A DNA stretch of 7,991 nucleotides from Chloroflexota bacterium (lineage in GTDB: Bacteria; Chloroflexota; Limnocylindria; QHBO01). The translations under genes were made by a program, and so were the position numbers. The stretch is taken from NCBI GenBank assembly GCA_023250255.1, contig JAHFBB010000027.1:1-7991 (forward strand), read 5' to 3'. This document shows, piece after piece, positions 1 through 5,783 of the stretch (positions within the stretch are counted from its first letter, which is position 1; each line of letters opens with the position of its first letter). Below the pieces are notes generated by a model, which did not search any database, was not told where the DNA came from, and saw nothing but the letters and a program-made list of their open reading frames with translations.

Positions 1-599
1 TCTGGCTCGGGTTCGGGTTCGGGCTCGGCCACCACGACCGGTTCGGGTTCGGGCTCGGCCACCACGACCGGTTCGGGTTCGGGCTCGACCTCCGGCTCGA
101 CCTCGACTTCCGGTGGCAGATCGGAGTGCGCGGCAATCGGTTCTTCGTTCGGCCAGGCCTCGACCGGGCGGGAGAGATCCTCGGACGGCCAGGCGTCGAC
201 CATCGGTGGCGACGATTCGCGGACGACGTCGGAGACGGGCGCGGCAGTGGCTGCAATCACGACCAACGGGTCGGGGGGCGCATCCGCGCCGACCATCGGT
301 TCGCAGGTCCGGCAGCGGGCAGCCGAGGCGTTCCAGCAGCCGGCGCAGGCGTACTGCCGGCAATTCAGGCAGAACTGGAAGGTCGAATGGAAGGCATCCA
401 ACTCGAGCGCCTGGAGTCGCTCTTCCTCGGTGCGGTTCGCGTCCGCCATGGCGTCGGACAACTTGTCCTGGCTCATGACGTAGTGCGACAGGCCAGAGAA
501 CATCGCGCGCGCTCGACGCAACCCGCCAACGCCGCTTGATTCGACGGCGTAGCGGGTCCCGCACCGTTCGCAGAAGGATTCGGTCGCAACCTCGGGCAT
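1..599 (-). CDS. Unrecognised protein with four CxxC pairs and a Pro/Glu-rich tail (C-terminus beyond window)
   Basis: Reading the minus strand from the ATG at 599-597 gives 199 open codons to the window edge. I do not recognise the family. Visible parts: a CERC pair at residues 10-13; a mostly polar, probably helical stretch at about 43-70; a cysteine cluster CLNC (77-80), CAGC (85-88) and CRTC (96-99); then from about residue 100 a low-complexity region rich in Pro, Glu, Val and Ala that ends in EPEPEP and VVVA repeats. Eight cysteines in four CxxC pairs suggest two zinc sites, perhaps a zinc ribbon plus a cross-braced finger; that is inference. There is no signal peptide or membrane segment in the visible part, so it is probably cytoplasmic, with the tail acting as a linker to an unseen C-terminal part. 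It is transcribed divergently from fhaA across 94 bases, which hints at co-regulation with the wall cluster. The ATG has no clear Shine-Dalgarno sequence. The reality of the frame is supported by the regular cysteine spacing and the in-frame repeat. Confidence 0.75.
   Translation of the reverse strand, partial: MPEVATESFCERCGTRYAVESSGVGGLRRARAMFSGLSHYVMSQDKLSDAMADANRTEEERLQALELDAFHSTFQFCLNCRQYACAGCWNASAARCRTCEPMVGADAPPDPLVVIAATAAPVSDVVRESSPPMVDAWPSEDLSRPVEAWPNEEPIAAHSDLPPEVEVEPEVEPEPEPVVVAEPEPEPVVVAEPEPEPEP
10..87. repeat. 30-bp tandem repeat, about 2.6 copies, in coding sequence
   Basis: Bases 11-40 and 41-70 are identical, and the same unit continues for 17 more bases from 71. The period is exactly 30 bp, so the reading frame is kept. 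On the minus strand each unit encodes ten residues, EPEPEP followed by VVVA. The flanking bases 88-120 encode a looser variant (Glu/Val/Pro), so the repeat looks like recent local duplication of an older low-complexity region. Copy number to the left of the window is unknown. Confidence 0.9.
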
Positions 600-609
600 C
601 AGCGTGCTC

Positions 610-639
610 AGTATCCCCGCCGCCTGCCGGGTGCCCCAA
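610..639 (-). promoter_or_regulatory. Candidate promoter for the minus-strand CxxC protein gene
   Basis: Read on the minus strand, GATACT (bases 615-610) resembles a -10 box in four of six positions and lies ten bases before the ATG at 599. TTGGGG (bases 639-634) is a weak -35 candidate 18 bases further upstream. If real, transcription would start only a few bases before the start codon, giving a nearly leaderless message, which fits the absence of a Shine-Dalgarno sequence. The call rests on weak matches only. Confidence 0.3.
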
Positions 640-646
640 GGGGGCA
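632..646. promoter_or_regulatory. Perfect dyad TGCCCC-AAG-GGGGCA between divergent genes
   Basis: Two six-base arms are perfect inverted repeats around a three-base centre, in the 94-base region between the two divergent start codons. The right-hand part overlaps the weak minus-strand -35 candidate. It could be an operator for a dimeric regulator acting on one or both promoters, or simply chance in a C/G-rich stretch. There is no following T-run that would make it a terminator. Confidence 0.3.
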
Positions 647-680
647 AAGGTACTCCGGGGGGTGCCGTTGGTACCCGTGC

Positions 681-686
681 TAGCAT
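681..686 (+). promoter_or_regulatory. -10-like box TAGCAT before fhaA, probably leaderless start
   Basis: TAGCAT sits exactly seven bases before the GTG at 694 and is preceded by TG at 678-679, so it reads as an extended -10 element (TGCTAGCAT). No good -35 is visible. This spacing would put the transcription start at or next to the GTG, as in the leaderless genes common in several high-GC lineages. There is no Shine-Dalgarno sequence before 694, in agreement with that reading. Confidence 0.45.
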
Positions 687-693
687 CGCCGTC

Positions 694-1437
694 GTGGGCA
701 TGTTCCGGCGGCTCGAGGGGTTTTTGGAGCGCGCATTGGAGGGTCCGGCAGCACGAATGGGTGCCCGGCTTCAGCCCGTGACCCTGGCCAAGCGGCTCGA
801 GCGCGCCATGGATGAGAACCGATCGTTCCGCCAGGACGGTGTGGTCGTACCGAATGCCTACGACATTGCCCTGCATCCTGACGAATACGCCCCATTCGCC
901 ACCTATCGGGGGTCCCTCGAGGACGACCTGGCGCGCGAGGCACGGGAACGCGCTCGCGCGAACAATTACCGGATGGTGTCCCGACCCTGGGTACGCCTGC
1001 GGGCCGATGCATCGGTGCCTCGCGGCGAGATCCGCATTCTGGCCACGGTGTCCGAGTCGGACGAACCAGTGACCGATGCCGCCGCGGGGACTGCGCCCGA
1101 CACCCGGACCGCGGTACTCCGGCAGGACGAGACCGGGGCAGTTGGCCAGGCCACCCTGCTGGTCCGGACCGGGCAGGGGGATCCGGTGCGCTTCGAACTG
1201 AGCGCACCGCTCATTGGCATCGGTCGTGATCACGACAACGATGTGATCGTGGACGATCCGGGAATCAGTCGGCATCACTGCCAGTTGAAGTTGCAGCAGG
1301 GTCTGTATGCGCTGACTGACCTGGGCAGCAGTAACGGCACCACGGTCAACGGGCGGCGGGTCAGCGAGGTTGCCCTGCGCGATGGAGACCGCATTGCCAT
1401 TGGCGGGACGACCCTGGAGTACCGGCTCGGCCAATGA
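694..1437 (+). CDS. fhaA: FhaA-like protein, DUF3662 plus C-terminal FHA domain
   Basis: A 247-residue protein from the GTG at 694. Residues 1 to about 115 match the DUF3662 (FhaA N-terminal) pattern: a start with FRRLEGFLERALEGP, then LQPVTLAKRLERAMDENR and VVVPNAYDIAL. A short Ala/Thr/Glu-rich linker follows. The C-terminal FHA domain (about 152-245) has all core signatures: GR at 177-178, SRHH at 192-195, SSNG near 212-215 and VNG at 218-220, so phosphothreonine binding should be intact. In mycobacteria FhaA binds the phosphorylated pseudokinase domain of MviN/MurJ and helps regulate peptidoglycan precursor export. The protein is much shorter than mycobacterial FhaA (over 500 residues), chiefly because it lacks the long low-complexity linker. 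The frame is open back to a GTG at 604, but the extra residues look non-conserved and would erase the divergent promoter region, so 694 is preferred; ATG 700 is an alternative. It is cytoplasmic and the first gene of the operon; its stop overlaps the fhaB start (ATGA). Confidence 0.92.
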   Translation: MGMFRRLEGFLERALEGPAARMGARLQPVTLAKRLERAMDENRSFRQDGVVVPNAYDIALHPDEYAPFATYRGSLEDDLAREARERARANNYRMVSRPWVRLRADASVPRGEIRILATVSESDEPVTDAAAGTAPDTRTAVLRQDETGAVGQATLLVRTGQGDPVRFELSAPLIGIGRDHDNDVIVDDPGISRHHCQLKLQQGLYALTDLGSSNGTTVNGRRVSEVALRDGDRIAIGGTTLEYRLGQ

Positions 1438-1877
1438 CCAACGACATCCTTCGGATCCTGCTGCTCGCCCTCCAGTTCGGATTCCTGGCGCTGCTGGTAG
1501 GCCTGCTCTGGAATTTCAGCCGCACGCTGCGCTCCGACCTCGGGGCGGCATCCGCCGCTGAGGCCACCACCCGGGAAGGCATCGGCAGGTTGATCGTGGT
1601 CGAATCGCCGGCCGGTGAGCCTCCCGAGGGCCGGACGCTGGCCATTGGCCCAATCACCTCGCTCGGGCGCAACGTGAATGCCACGGTCTACGTCGAGGAC
1701 GATTTCGTGAGCGCCCAGCAGGCCCTGTTGACCTTTCGCGGGCACGCCTGGTACCTCGAGGATCAGGGCAGCACGAATGGAACCTGGGTGAACGGACATC
1801 GGATCGAGCGTCCGGTCGCCCTGTCGTTCGGCGACGAAATCAGCCTGGGCAAGGTCCGGCTGCGCCTTGAACGCTGA
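1434..1877 (+). CDS. fhaB: FhaB-like membrane-anchored FHA protein
   Basis: A 147-residue protein whose ATG overlaps the fhaA stop in an ATGA junction. Residues about 6-27 form one hydrophobic transmembrane segment, followed by a basic/polar juxtamembrane stretch and an FHA domain at about 52-147 facing the cytoplasm. Visible FHA signatures are LGRN (77-80), GSTNG (112-116) and VNG (119-121). In mycobacteria FhaB (FipA) is a PknA substrate linked to FtsZ and FtsQ, and this two-part architecture (TM plus FHA) is the same. One oddity: the SxxH motif reads SAQQ (93-96), so the usual histidine is glutamine; the phosphate-contacting Arg and Ser are still present. A Thr-Thr pair at 45-46 next to the membrane could be a kinase target, but this is speculation. 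In actinomycetes pstP follows fhaB; here the next gene is rodA. Confidence 0.9.
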   Translation: MTNDILRILLLALQFGFLALLVGLLWNFSRTLRSDLGAASAAEATTREGIGRLIVVESPAGEPPEGRTLAIGPITSLGRNVNATVYVEDDFVSAQQALLTFRGHAWYLEDQGSTNGTWVNGHRIERPVALSFGDEISLGKVRLRLER

Positions 1878-1887
1878 GCGCGGGCCG

Positions 1888-3201
1888 ATGGGCGGCTCGT
1901 TGCGTTGGACCGAATTCCGTCTGCTGCTGCCGGTGCTGCTGCTGGTGCCGCTGGGTTTCGTGCTGGCCCACATTGGCCAGGTGGGGCTCGCCGAGACCGG
2001 GCCGCTGGCCATTCCGCTCGCATACCTCGGGCTGGTGCTGGCAGCTCACCTTCTCCTGCGGGGCCTCGGGCAGCGAGGCGATCCGTTCCTGTTGCCCATC
2101 GTGGCCGCCATGGGCGGCATCGGTCTGATCATCCTGGGCCGCCTTCCGCAGGATCTCGCCGGCCTCGATGCCCTTGGCCTGGGAATGGCGCCAACCCAAC
2201 TGCTCTGGTTCGGGCTTGGCCTGGTGGTCATGGTGGGAGTGGCCGTTGGCCTGCGTGATGACGGATTCCTCCGCCATTACAAGTACAGCTGGGGCCTGTT
2301 CGGAGCCGTCCTGCTGGTTGCCACCCTGATCATTGGCAGCGAGGTCAACGGGGCCCGGCTGTGGATCTTCGTCGGCCCGATTGGCTTCCAGCCCTCGGAA
2401 CTCATCAAGATCGTGCTGGCGATCTTCCTCGCCGGCTACCTGGCCGAGACGCGGGCGGTCCTCAGCCAGGCGACGGTCAAGATCGGTCCGCTGAAGGTAC
2501 CGCCGCTGCCCTACCTGCTGCCGATGCTGGTCATCTTCGGCTTCGTCATGGCGGTTGTCGTGGTCAGTCGCGACCTGGGAACCGCGCTCCTGTTCTTCGG
2601 GGTCTTCCTGACCATGCTGTTCGTGGCCACCGGCCGGCGGAGCTACGTCCTGTTCGGGTTCCTCCTGTTCTTCGGCGGGTCGGTGCTGGCCTATTTCCTG
2701 TTCGCCCACGTTCGCGTTCGGGTGGATGCCTGGCTGAACCCGTGGGCTGACCCCGCGGATGGCGGGTATCAGATCATCCAGGCGCTCTATGCCTTTGCCC
2801 GCGGCGGCGTCTTCGGCGAGGGTCTCGGCCAGGGCATCCCGTTGATCAACGGCCACACACCCGTGCCGGCCATGCACAACGACTTCATCTTCGCCGCGGT
2901 CGGCGAGGACCTGGGATTCATCGGCGCCTCCGCCGTGCTCGCCCTGGCAGCGCTGCTGGTCTTTCGTGGTCTGCGGGTGGCCATTGGCGCGGGCGATGAC
3001 TTTCGCGCGCTGTTGGCGGTGGGCCTGACCGCCAGCCTGGGACTCCAGATCCTGATCATCACCGCCGGCAACCTGAAGTTGATCCCGCTGACCGGCGTGA
3101 CCTTCCCGTTCCTGTCGTATGGCGGATCGAGCCTGTTGGCGAGTTTCGCCATCGTGGGCGTCCTGCTGGCCATCAGCCATCGGTCGTCGAGCACACCATG
3201 A
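1888..3201 (+). CDS. rodA: SEDS peptidoglycan glycosyltransferase, RodA/FtsW family
   Basis: A 437-residue polytopic membrane protein with about twelve predicted hydrophobic segments. Family signatures run in order: GFQPSELIKI (166-175), SRDLGTALL (227-235), NPWADP with GYQIIQAL (284-300; D288 is the likely catalytic aspartate), GGVFGEGLGQG (306-316), NDFIFAAVGEDLGFIG (331-346) and TGVTFPFLSYGGSS (402-415). SEDS proteins polymerise lipid II into glycan strands at the outer membrane face, working with a class B PBP, and the next gene encodes one. The rodA label rests on the fha-rodA-pbpA context; sequence alone does not exclude an FtsW role. The start is uncertain: ATG 1888 lies ten bases after the fhaB stop, whereas a TTG at 1867 would overlap fhaB by 11 bases and add seven residues. 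Neither has a strong Shine-Dalgarno sequence, so translational coupling is likely. The stop overlaps the pbpA ATG (ATGA, 3198-3201). Confidence 0.93.
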   Translation: MGGSLRWTEFRLLLPVLLLVPLGFVLAHIGQVGLAETGPLAIPLAYLGLVLAAHLLLRGLGQRGDPFLLPIVAAMGGIGLIILGRLPQDLAGLDALGLGMAPTQLLWFGLGLVVMVGVAVGLRDDGFLRHYKYSWGLFGAVLLVATLIIGSEVNGARLWIFVGPIGFQPSELIKIVLAIFLAGYLAETRAVLSQATVKIGPLKVPPLPYLLPMLVIFGFVMAVVVVSRDLGTALLFFGVFLTMLFVATGRRSYVLFGFLLFFGGSVLAYFLFAHVRVRVDAWLNPWADPADGGYQIIQALYAFARGGVFGEGLGQGIPLINGHTPVPAMHNDFIFAAVGEDLGFIGASAVLALAALLVFRGLRVAIGAGDDFRALLAVGLTASLGLQILIITAGNLKLIPLTGVTFPFLSYGGSSLLASFAIVGVLLAISHRSSSTP

Positions 3202-4736
3202 TCGCGGGCCAGGTCCGTCGTCTGGGGAGTGCATTGCTGGTCGGCTTCGCGGTGGTGGTTGGCGGCCTGGGCTTCTGGCAGGTCGTCGCCGCCGAGTCGT
3301 TGAACACCCGCCCCGACAATCCGGCGGTGCTGGCGGCGTTGCGCAGTCAGCCGCGGGGGACGATCTTCGACGCCACCGGCGTGGCGCTCGCCCGGACGAC
3401 CGTGGCCAACGGCCTGGCTCAACGGGCCTACTCCGATCCGGCCTTTGCGCACCTCGTTGGCTACGCCTCGCTGCGCTACGGGCTGAGCGGAATCGAGGCG
3501 GCCTGGGATGACGTGCTCAACGGCTTCACCGACCCGAACCCGCTCCATCAGTGGCTGAACGACATCCTTGGTCGCCCGCCAACCCAGTACGACCTGACGC
3601 TGACTCTGGACCGGCGGCTGCAGGACTATGCCGCGGCCCAACTGGGCACGTCGGTGGGCGCGATCGTGGCCATCGACCCGGCAACCGGCCAGGTCCTGGC
3701 CATGACCTCGACCCCGAGTTTCGACGCCAGCGGGTTCACCGGAGACCCCGGATCGGCCGCAGCCGCCTGGGACCTCATTGCCGCGCAGCCGAACGATCCA
3801 TTCGTGGATCGAGCGCGGAACGGGGTCTACGTGCCGGGGTCGATCATGAAGGTGGCCACCGCGGCGATTGGTCTGGATAGCGGGGCCGTGACCACTGACA
3901 CGACCTTCCCGACCCAGCCGGAGGAAGAAATCAACGGGATGTACGTGGACGGATTCCTCATCACCGAGCACGACCTGAATGGCCTGACCCCAGGGCTGTG
4001 GGACATGTCGGAGGCCATGCAGGTCTCCAGCAACATCTATTTCGCCCACGTCGGTCTCGAGATCGGCCAGGAGCGATACCTGAGCGGTGCCGAGGCTCTG
4101 GGCTTCTGCGCGCCCTGGCGCATCGGTCCCCGGGATCATGGGCTGTCCGGCGTCGCGTCGAGCGTGACCGAATTGACCGATGCCGGCTGCGGGCCGTTCG
4201 TGGACGACGCCGAACTGGCTTCGGCCTCGTTCGGTCAGGGCAGGGTCACCGCCAGTCCATTGATGATGGCCCTGCTGACGGCCGCGGTCGCCAATGGCGG
4301 GGTCCTGCCCGACCCCTTTGTCGTTCGCGACATCCGGCCGGCAAGTGCCCAGAACGGGCCACTGGACGAAATCGTCGAGTCGTTTGCGCCCGGCGATGGA
4401 ACGAGGGTGATGTCCGCCCAGACAGCAGATTCCGTGCGTGCTCTGATGGTTGACGCAGTCCACGGGCCGTTGGGGGCTCCGTATGCCGGCGCCGCCAACG
4501 TGGCGCTCTACGGAATCAGCGGTGTCGAAACGGCAGGCAAGACCGGCACGGCCCAGCGCGGCGGCAACCTGCCGCCCCATTCATGGTTCATTGGATTCGT
4601 GCCGGCCGGGCCCGATGGTTCGCCAGCGATTGCGGTGGCGGTCATCGTCGAAGGGGCGGGGCCGGGGTCGCAGAGCGCGGCGCCCATCGGTGGTCGGGTG
4701 ATGGCCGAATGGCTCCGGTTGGCCGGGGGCGGCTGA
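3198..4736 (+). CDS. pbpA: Class B penicillin-binding protein (transpeptidase), PbpA-like
   Basis: A 512-residue protein with an N-terminal membrane anchor at about residues 10-30 and a periplasmic/extracellular body. After a short linker with the PRGTIFD motif (52-58) comes a dimerisation/pedestal region to about 150, then the transpeptidase domain. All three active-site motifs are present: SIMK (S215 nucleophile, K218), SSN (277-279) and KTGT (448-451). Class B PBPs cross-link peptidoglycan and pair with SEDS polymerases; the four-base overlap with rodA points to coupled synthesis of the two partners. Length is close to mycobacterial PbpA, and there are no C-terminal PASTA domains, so it would not sense muropeptides by that route. 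All catalytic residues are intact, so it should be an active beta-lactam target. No kinase gene follows, unlike in actinomycetes; the next gene is moxR after 73 bases. Confidence 0.95.
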   Translation: MIAGQVRRLGSALLVGFAVVVGGLGFWQVVAAESLNTRPDNPAVLAALRSQPRGTIFDATGVALARTTVANGLAQRAYSDPAFAHLVGYASLRYGLSGIEAAWDDVLNGFTDPNPLHQWLNDILGRPPTQYDLTLTLDRRLQDYAAAQLGTSVGAIVAIDPATGQVLAMTSTPSFDASGFTGDPGSAAAAWDLIAAQPNDPFVDRARNGVYVPGSIMKVATAAIGLDSGAVTTDTTFPTQPEEEINGMYVDGFLITEHDLNGLTPGLWDMSEAMQVSSNIYFAHVGLEIGQERYLSGAEALGFCAPWRIGPRDHGLSGVASSVTELTDAGCGPFVDDAELASASFGQGRVTASPLMMALLTAAVANGGVLPDPFVVRDIRPASAQNGPLDEIVESFAPGDGTRVMSAQTADSVRALMVDAVHGPLGAPYAGAANVALYGISGVETAGKTGTAQRGGNLPPHSWFIGFVPAGPDGSPAIAVAVIVEGAGPGSQSAAPIGGRVMAEWLRLAGGG

Positions 4737-4758
4737 ACCCCGCGCCGAGGGGCTGGGG

Positions 4759-4764
4759 TATTGT
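4759..4764 (+). promoter_or_regulatory. Possible -10 box TATTGT upstream of moxR
   Basis: TATTGT matches the -10 consensus in four of six positions and is one of the few A/T-rich patches in the 73-base gap between pbpA and moxR. It would give a leader of about 40 bases ahead of the GTG at 4810. No -35 at a usual distance is visible, and read-through from pbpA remains possible because no clear terminator separates the genes. Confidence 0.3.
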
Positions 4765-4796
4765 TGGCACCGAAGAGCTGGCACCATCGGCTCCGG

Positions 4797-4802
4797 GGAG
4801 GT
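4797..4802 (+). promoter_or_regulatory. Strong Shine-Dalgarno GGAGGT for moxR
   Basis: GGAGGT lies seven bases before the GTG at 4810 and decides that start codon. It is the clearest ribosome binding site in the window; the other genes rely on overlaps or apparently lack one. This suggests that moxR is initiated independently rather than by coupling to pbpA. Confidence 0.75.
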
Positions 4803-4809
4803 ACGCGTC

Positions 4810-5766
4810 GTGAAGAACGTCCAGGAACCGCTCGAACGAGTCAGCGCGAACGTCGAGCGGGTGATCATCGGCAAGCACGCCGAGGTTCGACTCGCCCTGG
4901 TCGCGCTGCTGTGCGAAGGCCACATTCTCATCGAGGACGTGCCCGGCGTGGGCAAGACCATGCTGGCCAAGGCCCTCAGTCGGAGCATCGGCTGTTCGTT
5001 CCGCCGCATCCAGTTCACCCCGGATCTGCTGCCGTCGGACGTGACCGGCCTATCAATCTTCAATCAGAAGACGCAGGAATTCGAGTTCCGCCCCGGACCG
5101 ATCATGGCCCAGGTCGTGCTGGCCGATGAAATCAACCGCGCTACGCCAAAGACCCAAAGCGCGCTTCTCGAATGCATGGAAGAGCGGCAGGCGACGATCG
5201 ACGGCGTGTCATACCAGATGCCGAGCCCATTCCTGGTCATCGCCACCCAGAACCCGATCGAGTACGAGGGCACGTTCGCCCTGCCCGAGGCCCAGCTGGA
5301 CCGATTCATGCTTCGCATCCGGCTTGGCTATCCGAATGCCCACGAGGAACTGCTCATTCTCGACGAGCAGAAGCGTGCCCATCCGATCGATTCGATCAGC
5401 CAGGTGCTCAGCGCCGAGGATCTGCGCGACCTGCAGGGCACCGTCAAGGAGGTCTACGTCGACCCGGGCGTGGCGGATTACATCGTCCGGCTGACTGGCG
5501 CGACCCGGGATCACGCCGATGTGTACCTCGGCGCTTCGCCGCGCGGCTCACTGAACCTGTACAAGGCGTCCCAGGCGCGGGCGGCGCTTGCCGGGCGGGA
5601 CTACGTCATTCCCGATGACGTCAAGGAGTTGGCCGTGCCGGTCCTTGGCCATCGGTTGATCGTCCGCAGCCAGGCGTCCCTCCGCGAGATCGACGCGGAC
5701 GCCATTGTTCGCGAGGTCATGACCTCGGTCCCTGTCGCCGAACCCACGGCCAGCGGGGCCGTCTGA
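4810..5766 (+). CDS. moxR: MoxR-family AAA+ ATPase
   Basis: A 318-residue cytoplasmic AAA+ ATPase of the MoxR clade. Visible motifs: Walker A VPGVGKT (44-50), Walker B VLADEINRA (103-111, with D106 and E107), sensor 1 ATQNP (145-149), the EAQLDRF arginine-finger region (160-166) and sensor 2 GASPRG (241-246). Length is normal for the family and every ATPase motif is intact. MoxR proteins act as chaperone-like remodelling ATPases, often encoded with a DUF58 partner and vWA or transglutaminase proteins. That is the order here, since DUF58 starts 17 bases downstream. The GTG start is fixed by the GGAGGT site. The substrate cannot be told from the sequence; position after rodA-pbpA suggests an envelope-related client. 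Confidence 0.95.
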   Translation: MKNVQEPLERVSANVERVIIGKHAEVRLALVALLCEGHILIEDVPGVGKTMLAKALSRSIGCSFRRIQFTPDLLPSDVTGLSIFNQKTQEFEFRPGPIMAQVVLADEINRATPKTQSALLECMEERQATIDGVSYQMPSPFLVIATQNPIEYEGTFALPEAQLDRFMLRIRLGYPNAHEELLILDEQKRAHPIDSISQVLSAEDLRDLQGTVKEVYVDPGVADYIVRLTGATRDHADVYLGASPRGSLNLYKASQARAALAGRDYVIPDDVKELAVPVLGHRLIVRSQASLREIDADAIVREVMTSVPVAEPTASGAV

Positions 5767-5783
5767 GGTCCGGGGTCAGCCGG

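Noticed and set aside
1..90. CRISPR-like array of 30-bp repeats
   Set aside because: The units are directly adjacent with no spacers and stay in frame in a coding region, so this is a coding tandem repeat.
126..539. Plus-strand open frames opposite the CxxC protein gene
   Set aside because: They encode Arg/Gly-rich sequence without motifs, whereas the minus strand shows regular CxxC pairs and an in-frame repeat.
649..675. GGTAC / GTACC inverted arms around 17 bases
   Set aside because: The five-base arms contain the self-complementary GTAC, so they read equally as a direct repeat; too short and loose to support a site.
604..693. Upstream GTG start at 604 for fhaA
   Set aside because: The extra 30 residues are Gly/Pro/Ala-rich and do not look like a DUF3662 N-terminus. 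The start would lie five bases from the divergent ATG, leaving no room for promoters.
1840..3234. Long open frame on the minus strand opposite rodA (464 codons)
   Set aside because: Its translation is rich in Gln, Asp, Glu, His and Arg with no domain motif, and it lies wholly opposite a SEDS gene with all signature motifs. Such frames arise from codon bias in GC-rich DNA.
2787..4580. Very long open frame on the minus strand opposite rodA and pbpA (597 codons)
   Set aside because: It spans two well-supported plus-strand genes, has no recognisable fold or membrane pattern and no convincing start signal, so it is an antisense shadow.
4737..4754. Possible terminator after pbpA (CCCC/GGGG arms at 4738-4741 and 4749-4752)
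   Set aside because: The stem is only four base pairs with a seven-base loop and no T-run, which is too weak for an intrinsic terminator.
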